A stretch of DNA of 43,248 bases from Clostridium sp. Lineage in GTDB: Bacteria; Bacillota; Clostridia; Lachnospirales; Lachnospiraceae. Made by a program: the position numbers and the translations under genes. How positions within the stretch are numbered: the stretch's first letter is position 1; each line of letters begins with the position of its first letter. The DNA lies in NCBI GenBank assembly GCA_023664385.1, contig JAMPFU010000027.1, positions 1 to 43,248 on the forward strand, in the 5' to 3' direction. The notes under the pieces are model-generated. The model was not told the origin of the DNA, made no database searches, and saw only the letters and a list, made by a program, of their open reading frames with translations. This document shows positions 1 through 6,587 of this stretch, in pieces.

Positions 1-82
1 AAGACTACGAGGTAGATAGGTCAGAGGTGTAAGTGCAGCAATGCATTCAGCTGACAGATACTAATAGGTCGAGGGCTTATCC
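1..82 (+). rRNA. rrl: 23S rRNA, 3' end (partial)
   Basis: The first 80 or so bases match the conserved end of bacterial large-subunit rRNA, including the ACTAATAGGTCGAGGGCTT stretch that closes the molecule. The gene begins before the window. The tRNA cluster follows on the same strand, so this is the tail of a ribosomal operon. The exact 3' end is estimated. Confidence 0.93.
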
Positions 83-322
83 TCAAGTAAGGGAAGAACG
101 GGAAAGAGGTTTTCTGTAAGGCAGGGTAAAAGCTGCCAGAGAGTAGAAGGGAAATATGTATCAGGGAGGAAAAGAAACTGCCTGTAGCATATGAGACGGA
201 AAAGGAAGACAAGATATAAGAGGTGTAAGGTTAAATGGAAGCAGTGCTTCTCTGTGTGGAGTTCTGAAGGTGTATAAATATATACTTTCGAGATGCTCAG
301 TATTATTTGAGTATTTATGTAA
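83..322 (+). other. 23S-tRNA spacer without a visible 5S gene
   Basis: This 240-base, purine-rich stretch holds no recognisable 5S rRNA, although 5S is normally found between 23S and the downstream tRNAs. A hairpin-like region lies around 240-310. No reading frame here is convincing. It is probably rRNA processing spacer. Confidence 0.5.
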
Positions 323-394
323 TCCTCGATAGCTCAATGGTAGAGCACTCGGCTGTTAACCGAGTTGTTGTAGGTTCGAGCCCTACTCGGGGAG
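323..394 (+). tRNA. tRNA-Asn (GTT)
   Basis: A full cloverleaf can be drawn: acceptor TCCTCGA pairs with TCGGGGA using one wobble, the anticodon loop reads CTGTTAA with GTT, and the T loop is GGTTCGAGCC. The 3' CCA is not encoded. First tRNA of a co-oriented run behind the rRNA. Confidence 0.95.
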
Positions 395-399
395 CTTAT

Positions 400-471
400 G
401 GCCCCATGGTCAAGCGGTTAAGACATCGCCCTTTCACGGCGGTAACACGGGTTCGATTCCCGTTGGGGTCA
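400..471 (+). tRNA. tRNA-Glu (TTC)
   Basis: Acceptor GGCCCCA pairs with TGGGGTC, the anticodon loop CTTTCAC carries TTC and the T arm contains GGTTCGATTCC. No encoded CCA. It begins only five bases after tRNA-Asn, so the two are co-transcribed. Confidence 0.95.
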
Positions 472-517
472 CTAATGTAACAAGGATAGGCTCCATTTGG
501 GAGAGCTCCTTTTACAA

Positions 518-590
518 GCCGACGTGGCTCAATTGGCAGAGCAGCTGACTTGTAATCAGCAGGTTATCAGTTCGATTCTGATCGTCGGCT
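518..590 (+). tRNA. tRNA-Thr (TGT)
   Basis: Acceptor GCCGACG pairs with CGTCGGC and the anticodon stem-loop CTGACTTGTAATCAG shows TGT. The T loop is TTCGATT. No encoded CCA. Part of the post-rRNA tRNA run. Confidence 0.95.
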
Positions 591-633
591 CTGACGATTG
601 ATACATAGTGGCAACATATGTTTATAAATTTAT

Positions 634-707
634 GGACGTTTAGCTCAGCTGGTTAGAGCAATCGGCTCATAACCGATCGGTCCGGGGTTCGAGTCCCTGA
701 ACGTCCA
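634..707 (+). tRNA. tRNA with CAT anticodon (Met, or lysidine-type Ile2)
   Basis: Acceptor GGACGTT pairs with AACGTCC and the loop CTCATAA carries CAT. It does not look like initiator tRNA. The GGACxTT acceptor and D arm also resemble tRNA-Ile2, whose C34 is converted to lysidine by TilS, so elongator Met versus Ile2 cannot be settled by eye. No encoded CCA. Confidence 0.92.
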
Positions 708-755
708 CTGTACGAAATTAGGAGATTCCATGAGATAGGAGCTCCTTATCTATAA

Positions 756-829
756 GGCCCGATGGCTCAGCTGGTTAGAGCGCCGCCCTGTCACGGCGGA
801 GGTCGAGGGTTCGAACCCCTTTCGGGTCG
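756..829 (+). tRNA. tRNA-Asp (GTC)
   Basis: Acceptor GGCCCGA pairs with TCGGGTC, the anticodon stem-loop CGCCCTGTCACGGCG contains GTC and the T arm GGTTCGAACC is canonical. No encoded CCA. Confidence 0.95.
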
Positions 830-840
830 CTAACAATAAT

Positions 841-865
841 CCACGATTCTTAATCGTGGTTTTGT
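841..865 (+). terminator. Hairpin with T run between tRNA-Asp and tRNA-Leu
   Basis: CCACGATT and AATCGTGG form an 8-bp stem (841-848 and 853-860) followed by TTTTGTTG. It could terminate part of the transcription after tRNA-Asp, or act as a processing signal, since tRNA-Leu follows in 12 bases. Confidence 0.5.
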
Positions 866-876
866 TGTAGCTATTT

Positions 877-962
877 GCCGGCATGGCGGAACTGGCAGAC
901 GCACAGGACTTAAAATCCTGCGGGACTAATCTCCCGTACCGGTTCGATTCCGGTTGCCGGCA
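877..962 (+). tRNA. tRNA-Leu (TAA), integration target
   Basis: A class II tRNA of 86 nt with a long variable arm. Acceptor GCCGGCA pairs with TGCCGGC, and the anticodon loop CTTAAAA carries TAA at 911-913. Its last 22 bases lie inside the 23-bp att core of the neighbouring element, so integration leaves the gene intact. No encoded CCA. Confidence 0.95.
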
Positions 963-963
963 G
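941..963 (+). repeat. attL: 23-bp att core in tRNA-Leu
   Basis: GGTTCGATTCCGGTTGCCGG plus CAG recurs exactly at 5232-5254. The copy here is the T arm and acceptor 3' strand of tRNA-Leu, a standard target of tyrosine integrases. An integrase gene lies 83 bases inside this boundary, and the two copies enclose 4.3 kb. Confidence 0.92.
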
Positions 964-976
964 TAATATTTTTCTG

Positions 977-1014
977 AGCAATCCCAGAGAAATCAAGGGG
1001 TTGCTTATTTTTTT
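977..1014 (+). terminator. Terminator supplied by the integrated element after tRNA-Leu
   Basis: AGCAATCCC (977-985) pairs with GGGGTTGCT (997-1005), followed by a T-rich tail. It lies just inside attL and ends tRNA transcription before it reads antisense into the integrase gene. The likely original tRNA terminator was displaced to 5266-5304. Confidence 0.75.
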
Positions 1015-1027
1015 GCTTTATGGTTTT

Positions 1028-1047
1028 TTGAAACCCTTTGGAACCCT
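1028..1047 (+). promoter_or_regulatory. Candidate integrase arm-type sites, left end
   Basis: TTGAAACCCT and TTGGAACCCT sit side by side with 10-bp spacing. Closely similar pairs occur near the right end at 5155-5176 and in the duplicated end at 5584-5605. Repeated decamers at both ends of a tRNA-integrated element fit arm-type integrase binding sites; this is inference from the pattern. The last bases overlap the integrase stop codon. Confidence 0.5.
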
Positions 1048-2323
1048 AGCTATGTGGTGGGGTAAGTCCTAAACCGAAAAAGGCTTCCCTGTTGTCATTT
1101 TCGTTGTCAATATCCCTAAGATAATGCAGGGTAGTTGCAACCTCGCTATGTCCCATGAGTTTACTAATGACAGATAAGTTTGTACCATTTGCATAGGCAG
1201 AACTGGCATTATAAAACCTAATTTTGTGGGAAGAATGATAATTGATACCACATTCCTCACAATATCTTTTTAAACGTCTGTTAAAGCGTTCAGTGGTCAT
1301 TGCTTTTCCGTTTGGTTCAAAAAGAAGTGTGCCATTTGGATTTAAGGCTAAAGCCTTGTTAATAATCTGGACAGCTTCATCCGTAAGATATTGTTTACGG
1401 AAACCCCTTGATGTGTTTCCTTTCATTTGATTAGAAATGACAACCTTGCGTGTTGAGAATGTCAGGTCATCATTTAAAACACGCTCAGTAAGTGCTTGAG
1501 AGTGTAAATAAAGGGTTTTCTTATCAAGGTCAATATCTTCTATCCGTATTGCCTTTGTTTCTCCGATACGGATGAATAAGTAAAAGGATAACTGAATTGC
1601 CAAAGCGTAAGGCTCATTGAAATCTTGTAAATAAGTCAGCAGCTTAGTTGCATCCTCTACAGAAAAAACATTGTCACGCTGATTTTCCACAGGCTTTACG
1701 GTAAAGGCTTTTAGGTTTACCTCATGGACAGGGTTATATACTATCAATTCTTCCTCAATCGCATAATTCATTATTCCATTCAAGACGGAACGGGCATTGC
1801 TTAATCGCTTGTAGGTGACATCTCTGTTTTTTGTAAGCTTGCGAAAAAAACGGATAAGTGTAATCGGTTTAATATCCTTGACAGGCATATCAGCCAATTC
1901 GCTATCTTTAAAAAACTTATTCCATTCTGCTACATTCTCTTGTATGGTCTTAGGCTTCACAGCAGTATAATCACGTCGAAAGAGGAGCCATTCTTTGTAA
2001 AGATTTTCTAAAGTAATAGTCTCACGTCTTTGAGCCTCATCACAGGCTAGGTAAAAATCAATAATGGCTTCTTCTAATTCTTCCCTTGACTTACGCTTGA
2101 TAGGTCGCCTATGGTTGACTTTACTGTCATCTGGTAAATAGGTTCTGTATGCACCCTCCTTTTCTACGTAGTAAATTGAAAATTTGTGTTTATCCTCTAA
2201 GATTTTTTGTCGTATCATCGTCTCAACATCTTTGAGGGTTTCACCTAGGGGGATATTAGCATATTTTGCCAGAGTATTCAACCGTTCAATGCTATCTGTA
2301 TTTTTAGAATGAGAAGAAGCCAT
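1046..2323 (-). CDS. int: Tyrosine recombinase (site-specific integrase)
   Basis: This 425-residue integrase should excise and insert the 941-5254 element at tRNA-Leu. The C-terminal half has the tyrosine-recombinase signature: the first Arg in FIRIGE, the HKIRF box (H-x-x-R), the LMGHSE box and the nucleophile Tyr in LHYLRD. The N-terminal part has the core-binding SAM-like helices (around residues 105-190) and an AP2-like or arm-binding region before that, as in Tn916-family and phage integrases of Firmicutes. I start it at ATG 2323 because GGGGGTGAC precedes it at good spacing; an upstream in-frame start at 2389 lacks such a site. It points toward tRNA-Leu, the usual orientation. No excisionase is obvious, unless the small regulator at 2930-3151 plays that role. 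Confidence 0.93.
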   Translation of the reverse strand: MASSHSKNTDSIERLNTLAKYANIPLGETLKDVETMIRQKILEDKHKFSIYYVEKEGAYRTYLPDDSKVNHRRPIKRKSREELEEAIIDFYLACDEAQRRETITLENLYKEWLLFRRDYTAVKPKTIQENVAEWNKFFKDSELADMPVKDIKPITLIRFFRKLTKNRDVTYKRLSNARSVLNGIMNYAIEEELIVYNPVHEVNLKAFTVKPVENQRDNVFSVEDATKLLTYLQDFNEPYALAIQLSFYLFIRIGETKAIRIEDIDLDKKTLYLHSQALTERVLNDDLTFSTRKVVISNQMKGNTSRGFRKQYLTDEAVQIINKALALNPNGTLLFEPNGKAMTTERFNRRLKRYCEECGINYHSSHKIRFYNASSAYANGTNLSVISKLMGHSEVATTLHYLRDIDNENDNREAFFGLGLTPPHS

Positions 2324-2580
2324 ATTGTCACCCCCTTTCGTATATAGTGTGTGTAGCCCAATTTCAATGCTTTTGATACAGTATAGCACATTGAAATTCA
2401 GCCCTTTTTTGTTTAGGAGAGTGGTAAGGGTGGGTAAAAAATAGGGGGGTTTGTTTAGAAAATAACAATATTTTACTTAAAAGCACACCTAAAAATAAAA
2501 TGTGAAAATTTTGTGAAATTTGATATTAATTTGTGTGTATTTGTAATTATGCATATTCCATTTCTGCCTAATATAATGGT

Positions 2581-2657
2581 TCATGTCTAAATTTAGTCTG
2601 TTCATTTCTAAATTTGGTTTATTCATGTCTAAATTTAGTCTGTTCATTTCTAATTGG
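2581..2657 (+). repeat. 21-bp iteron-like tandem repeats (3.7 copies)
   Basis: Units begin at 2581, 2602, 2623 and 2644, alternating TCATGTCTAAATTTAGTCTG-T and TCATTTCTAAATTTGGTTTA-T types; the fourth is partial. Each unit has a CTAAATTTAG-like palindrome. The 21-bp period puts the units on one DNA face, as expected of cooperative protein binding by a replication initiator, integrase or regulator. Confidence 0.85.
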
Positions 2658-2732
2658 ATTTTTTAGAAAAGAATTTTTGAAAGGTAAATTTAATAAGACA
2701 AAATTGTGAAAACAAAATGGAAAAAAGTATGT

Positions 2733-2754
2733 TTTATAAACTCTGTTTATAAAC
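2733..2754 (+). promoter_or_regulatory. Candidate operator, copy 1
   Basis: TTTATAAACTCTGTTTATAA followed by AC is identical to 2860-2881. It contains the 10-bp palindrome GTTTATAAAC preceded by a near copy. Proximity to the HTH gene at 2930 suggests it is the regulator's binding site. Confidence 0.5.
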
Positions 2755-2859
2755 TTTCTTAATAAACATTCCTTGTATATGGTTTCTATTTTGAAAAAAA
2801 TCGCACGATTTTTGTGCAAAAACAGAAGAAAAAGGGTCGATGTGGAAAAAAGAATACAC

Positions 2860-2881
2860 TTTATAAACTCTGTTTATAAAC
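2860..2881 (+). promoter_or_regulatory. Candidate operator, copy 2
   Basis: Exact second copy of the 22-bp sequence at 2733-2754, 127 bp further on, with another TTTATAAAC half-site at 2897-2905. It lies just beyond the stop codon of the Cro/CI-like regulator gene. Confidence 0.5.
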
Positions 2882-2929
2882 AGTTGAAGATAGTATTTTA
2901 TAAACAATTTTTCACTGTAAAACTTCACA

Positions 2930-3151
2930 TTATTTGTCGGGCTTCTTGTATTCAATCAAATCCCCTATTTCAATATTAAGATACCAACATAGCTTACAAA
3001 TCAATTTTGTATCAAGACGTGTAACCCCATCACGACAATATTTATTAAAGTTTGTTCGCGGAATGTCAAGGTCTTTACAAATTCTATTCTTGCTAATTCC
3101 TTTTTCTTCCAGTATTTCATTTATTCGCATGTGCAATTCACCATAATCCAT
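2930..3151 (-). CDS. Cro/CI-type HTH regulator of the element
   Basis: A 73-residue protein that is almost entirely one helix-turn-helix of the Cro/C1 type. The segment ISKNRICKDLDIPRTNFNKY forms the two DNA-binding helices, and LIEYKK ends the domain in the usual way (INEILEEKGIS at the start, LNIEIGDLIEYKK at the end). It has no oligomerisation or ligand domain, which fits a small phage or plasmid-type repressor. The start at 3151 has AAGGAG seven bases upstream; an internal Met at residue 8 is an alternative. It is transcribed away from the LRR gene, and the consensus promoter of that gene lies just beyond its start codon, so it can control both its own gene and the cargo. Confidence 0.85.
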   Translation of the reverse strand: MDYGELHMRINEILEEKGISKNRICKDLDIPRTNFNKYCRDGVTRLDTKLICKLCWYLNIEIGDLIEYKKPDK

Positions 3152-3162
3152 AGAAGTACTCC

Positions 3163-3190
3163 TTGACTTTTTTTCACTATTCTATATAAT
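3163..3190 (+). promoter_or_regulatory. Sigma-A-type promoter for the LRR lipoprotein gene
   Basis: TTGACT at 3163-3168 and TATAAT at 3185-3190 are separated by 16 bp and read toward the LRR gene. The site lies between the two divergent genes, within reach of the Cro/CI-like protein. Confidence 0.7.
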
Positions 3191-3328
3191 AGTTGACAGA
3201 AATGTAATTCACAAATATGTGACTAACAAAAGTGTTAGGTGCATGGGTTGACATCGCGTGGATTGCATCTGAAAGTAGGTTATATCATGTATAAATATCT
3301 ACAGAAAAGCAAAAGGAGGAAATTTTTA

Positions 3329-4525
3329 ATGAAAGGCTTAGGAAAAGGCAAAAGTACGTTGCTTATTTTTCTGTTATTGTTATGTATGTTGGCAGGATGT
3401 GGTAAGGAGGACACAGCAAGCAAAGAAAAAATAGGTGACATGTCAGCAAGCTTTGGTAGTAATAGTACAGTAAGCGAGAAAACAGAAAAAGCAACGGAAG
3501 AAGTGTTAGAACCAGAAAAGCCGAGGGGAAATCATGATACAGATGTGGAGGCTTTACAAAAAATTATTGAAGAACAAAATGCACGAGGAGCTTCCATGCC
3601 TACAGATTTAGATAATGAGGCTTATACATGGGACGAAAATGGAAGATTAACAGAATTATATGTTACGGGGAAATCCCTGAAAGGAGAACTTTCATGTGCA
3701 GGCTTGCCTGCATTGACGGAATTGGATTGTGAAGGCAATGAAATCAGCAGTCTGGATGTGAGCCAAAATCCAGCGTTAAAGAGCTTGTATTGTAGAGAGA
3801 ATCAAATCAGCGGTCTGGATGTGAGCCAAAATCCAGTGTTAGAGTGCTTGCTTTGTAACAGGAATCAAATCAGCAGTCTGGATGTGAGCCAAAATCCAGC
3901 GTTAGAGGACTTGTATTGTAGCGAGAATCAAATCAGCAGTCTGGATGTGAGCCAAAATCCAGCGTTAAAGGGCTTGTATTGTAGCGAGAATCAAATCAGC
4001 AGTCTGGATGTGAGCCAAAATCCAGCGTTAGAGGACTTGAGCTGTAGAGAGAATCAAATCAGCAGTCTGGATGTGAGCCAAAATCCAGCGTTAGAGGGCT
4101 TGAATTGTAGCGAGAATCAAATCAGCAGTCTGGATGTGAGAGGATGTACAGCGTTAACGTACTTGGATTGCAGGAGCAATGAAATCAGCAGTCTGGATGT
4201 GAGAGGATGTACAGCGTTAACGTACTTGAATTGCAGGAGCAATGAAATCAGCAGTCTGGATGTGAGCCAAAATCCAGCGTTAGAGGACTTGTATTGTAGC
4301 GAGAATCAAATCAGCAGTCTGGATGTGAGCCAAAATCCAGCGTTAGAGGACTTGAGCTGTAGAGAGAATCAAATCAGCAGTCTGGATGTGAGCCAAAATC
4401 CAGCGTTAGAGGGCTTGAATTGTAGCGAGAATCAAATCAGCAGTCTGGATGTGAGTAATTGTCCATTATTGGAAAACTTTTACTATGATAACAATCCTGG
4501 TATAGAGGTTATTGGCTGGCATTAG
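3329..4525 (+). CDS. Leucine-rich-repeat surface lipoprotein
   Basis: A 398-residue exported lipoprotein. ATG 3329 is preserved by AGGAGGAAA; an upstream in-frame start at 3239 lacks this. Residues 1-24 form a signal peptide ending in the lipobox LAGC, so Cys is the lipid anchor. A charged linker of about 100 residues follows, then 11 exact-length 21-residue repeats of the pattern LDVSQNPALxxLxCxxNQISS, then a capping unit. The Cys-containing repeats resemble the 21-residue LRRs seen in many Gram-positive cell-surface proteins that bind protein or glycan ligands; the ligand here is unknown. Nine repeats are nearly identical and two carry LDVRGCTALTYL instead. It is the main cargo of the 4.3-kb element, so it may change the host's surface. 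Confidence 0.88.
   Translation: MKGLGKGKSTLLIFLLLLCMLAGCGKEDTASKEKIGDMSASFGSNSTVSEKTEKATEEVLEPEKPRGNHDTDVEALQKIIEEQNARGASMPTDLDNEAYTWDENGRLTELYVTGKSLKGELSCAGLPALTELDCEGNEISSLDVSQNPALKSLYCRENQISGLDVSQNPVLECLLCNRNQISSLDVSQNPALEDLYCSENQISSLDVSQNPALKGLYCSENQISSLDVSQNPALEDLSCRENQISSLDVSQNPALEGLNCSENQISSLDVRGCTALTYLDCRSNEISSLDVRGCTALTYLNCRSNEISSLDVSQNPALEDLYCSENQISSLDVSQNPALEDLSCRENQISSLDVSQNPALEGLNCSENQISSLDVSNCPLLENFYYDNNPGIEVIGWH
3752..4444 (+). repeat. Eleven 63-bp coding repeats
   Basis: Exactly 11 units of 63 bp, each starting CTGGATGTGAG. Unit identity is very high and a three-unit block (EDLY, EDLS, EGLN types) appears twice, which indicates recent in-gene duplication. The number of units is likely to vary among strains. 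Confidence 0.92.
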
Positions 4526-4651
4526 CTTAATTAATCTTTATCAGACAAAGGGAGGGATGAATGTTATTACTACATATTTTTTGAGTAAGTATCACATATG
4601 AATAAAGCTTAAAAAAACTAAAAAGAAAACAATTTATTGGAGGTCTAAGTC

Positions 4652-5071
4652 ATGGAAATACGCATTTTAAAATTGTCTAACGACAAAGGAGCCAAAGATT
4701 TGTTAAGTGCTATGGATATTTTGTCTATGCATTTGGGTTATTTCTGGATAAAAGGGAAAGTGACATATACAACGAATATCCCTATTAGCACACAACCAGA
4801 TTATGCACTATTGACTGTGGGGAATGAAGATAATGTTTGTTTTTTATGTCATGTCGATAGGTTTAAGGAAGCTCAAAAAGAGATGTCTCTTGATGAAAAG
4901 CAGGAATTTATGAATTACGCACCAGAAAAGTATTTTGATGATGGGCAGGCAACATGGTTACGCTTTGATTCCATGCAGAAAATTCCAACAGACTTTTTGG
5001 ATGTGGTTCTTTCGGATGAAAAAATTACTGATTATATCAAAAGCAGGGCAAACAATAAGATTATAGGATAG
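4652..5071 (+). CDS. Hypothetical protein, element cargo
   Basis: A 139-residue protein I do not recognise. It starts at ATG 4652 after GGAGGTCTAAGTC. It has no signal peptide or membrane segment and reads as a compact mixed alpha/beta cytosolic protein. It sits 126 bases after the LRR gene on the same strand, with an A-rich gap that may contain its own promoter. A strong hairpin terminator follows at 5108. Small cytosolic proteins beside mobile lipoprotein cargo can be immunity or accessory proteins, but nothing in the sequence proves this. Confidence 0.7.
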   Translation: MEIRILKLSNDKGAKDLLSAMDILSMHLGYFWIKGKVTYTTNIPISTQPDYALLTVGNEDNVCFLCHVDRFKEAQKEMSLDEKQEFMNYAPEKYFDDGQATWLRFDSMQKIPTDFLDVVLSDEKITDYIKSRANNKIIG

Positions 5072-5107
5072 GGAATTGTCATAACAAGTTTTGTCCAGTA
5101 TCAAAAA

Positions 5108-5140
5108 GGGATATTCCAAACAAATCGGAATATCCCTTTT
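5108..5140 (+). terminator. Terminator at the right end of the element
   Basis: GGGATATTCC and GGAATATCCC form a 10-bp perfect stem (5108-5117, 5127-5136) followed by TTTT. It closes the cargo genes. The same hairpin is repeated at 5533-5561. Confidence 0.85.
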
Positions 5141-5219
5141 AAACAAACCATAATTTGGAACCTTGCTTGGAACCTTTCAGAAAATGAAACCCTCAAAACT
5201 CCTTTCTTGCGTCGTTTTT
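5108..5219 (+). repeat. Element right-end repeat, copy 1
   Basis: About 112 bases, from the GGGATATTCC hairpin through two TTGGAACCTT decamers (5155-5164, 5167-5176) to CTTTCTTGCGTCG, are repeated at 5533-5647 with few differences. This copy lies directly before attR. Confidence 0.88.
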
Positions 5220-5231
5220 GCTTATACCTGT

Positions 5232-5254
5232 GGTTCGATTCCGGTTGCCGGCAG
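5232..5254 (+). repeat. attR: second copy of the 23-bp core
   Basis: Exact copy of 941-963, without the rest of a tRNA gene. It marks the right boundary of the element carrying int. The natural terminator of the tRNA operon begins 11 bases beyond it. Confidence 0.92.
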
Positions 5255-5265
5255 CTTTTAAGATT

Positions 5266-5304
5266 GCCCAATCTCTAGTAAATATAGGGATTGGGCTTTT
5301 TTTG
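5266..5304 (+). terminator. Original terminator of the tRNA operon
   Basis: GCCCAATC pairs with GATTGGGC, followed by TTTTTTT. It sits directly beyond attR, the position a tRNA-Leu terminator would have before integration. It may serve as the terminator again upon excision. Confidence 0.75.
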
Positions 5305-5327
5305 AACTTACCCTAATAAGTAATCAG

Positions 5328-5507
5328 TTGAAACATATAGAACTTTGATAATTGTATTTGAATTTCAATGGGCAGATTTCTCGTACCATTATCATAGTTA
5401 CGCTAAGGTAGAAAAGGCTCTTTATGATGACATAATTACCAGTAAAGACTTCGACAATGATATTTGGAAGAAAAATCAGAAGACATGGGTTGTAAAGATT
5501 GAGTAGA
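5328..5507 (+). pseudogene. Gene fragment between the duplicated element ends
   Basis: An open stretch ends at TAG 5505-5507 and gives a protein-like tail (ADFSYHYHSYAKVEKALYDD and onward to WKKNQKTWVVKIE). It lacks an ATG and a ribosome binding site. It sits just before the second copy of the element end, where the last cargo gene would be, so it is probably what remains of a second element's cargo. I do not recognise the family. Confidence 0.45.
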
Positions 5508-5532
5508 ATGTGTTGATAAAGATTATAATTAA

Positions 5533-5647
5533 GGGATATTCCAAACAAATCGGAATATCCCTTTTTTCAAACAAACTATAATTTGAAACCTTGCTTGGAA
5601 CCTTTCAGAAAATGAAACCCTCAAAGCTCCTTTCTTGCGTCTTTTTT
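5533..5647 (+). repeat. Element right-end repeat, copy 2 (ghost end)
   Basis: Diverged duplicate of 5108-5219, including the terminator hairpin (5533-5561) and the paired decamers near 5584-5605. No 23-bp att core follows, so it is the end of an element that lost its boundary. Confidence 0.85.
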
Positions 5648-6587
5648 AATTTTTTGCATTATCATCATCAAGTAATTTAGGTGATTGTGCATTTAACGGA
5701 GATAATACGCTGTGCCCTATTTGCCGTTCAAGATTTTCCCTTGCTTCTTTAGCAATATTTCCACCCTGTTGTGTCACTTTTATAGTCTGATTCATGCCTT
5801 TAGGATTGGTGGCTTTGGAAATTTCTGTAGTTGATATTTCCGCAAGCTGGTTTAAAACCAATTAGGTATTTGTCATATTATCTCTTAAATTTTCTTTATG
5901 TAGTCCTTTGAGTTCTTTGTACTCACGGACCTTTTTGCCGGACCATGCAGCGGTAAGAATATCAGTAAGAATTGCATACTGCTTACTTTCGGTAATACCA
6001 GCACGATTCCATTCGTCAGTCATTTCCTTGCGTACTTCAATGGAACGTAATCGTTGGGTAATCCATGCATCACTATAACCTTTAGCTTTATATTCACGAA
6101 CAGCCCGCTCCATAGCAAGCTCAGGGTCAGCAATTTCATCTAAACGCTCTTTGCCAACCATGGCAAGCCATTGTTTAAATGGCTCGGCTTTTTTAGATGG
6201 AATGGATTGAATGATTCTTAAAATGCCTTCAATATTAGATGCTTGAATTTTGTGCATTTTACCATCTAAAGCTATCATCTGAAGTGGGGTACAAATTGTA
6301 CCCCACTTCAAAGATAATTCTTTGTCTCGCATACGAAGTTTTTTAATATATTGTTTTGGATCCACGCTGTCTGTAAGCACCTGAACCACATCAATAATAG
6401 AAAGATACCATTCCCCTTGTTGTTTGTGCCATACCTTGCGTACATGATTATCATAAAAAAATTCAAGTTCCTGTTCATTAAATGATGAAGTGTCTTCTAT
6501 AGATACCGGAACAGTAGTACCTGTAGTATCATCATATTCAAAGAAAAAGAAATCAATCATCCCCTTTTTTAATGTTTGTTTATCCAA
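5646..6587 (-). pseudogene. BRO-N / phage antirepressor-family protein, broken by a stop codon
   Basis: The frame encodes a protein of about 313 residues of the BRO-N antirepressor family common in clostridia. The first part has the BRO-N core (VRKVWHKQQGEWYLSIIDVV), then IQSIPSKKAEPFKQWLAMVG, WITQRLRSIEVRKEMTDEW and LKGLHKENLRDNMTNT. TAA at 5862-5864 then interrupts it, and the same frame continues LVLNQLAEISTTEISK to the normal family C-terminus. The family usually has Glu at that place, so GAA to TAA is the simplest lesion. The likely start is TTG 6587, or ATG nine codons in, overlapping the end of the cyclase gene by 8 bp and so translationally coupled. A 241-residue truncated product might still fold because the BRO-N domain is complete. 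Confidence 0.85.

Larger units (their letters stand above)
2390..2929. other. Control region of the integrated element (no gene)
   Basis: 540 AT-rich bases with no credible gene between integrase and regulator. It contains 21-bp tandem repeats at 2581-2657 and two copies of a 22-bp palindromic sequence at 2733-2754 and 2860-2881. Short frames here have low-complexity translations and no ribosome binding sites. Confidence 0.7.

Noticed and set aside
634-707. Initiator tRNA-fMet
   Set aside because: The first acceptor pair G-C and the anticodon stem do not match initiator features; elongator Met or Ile2 fits better.
2619-2979. Several 60-73-residue frames in the element control region
   Set aside because: AT-rich noise over repeats and operators, with no usable start signals.
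3752-4444. Regular 63-bp repeats that could suggest a CRISPR array
   Set aside because: Units are head-to-tail without unique spacers and translate in frame as leucine-rich repeats.
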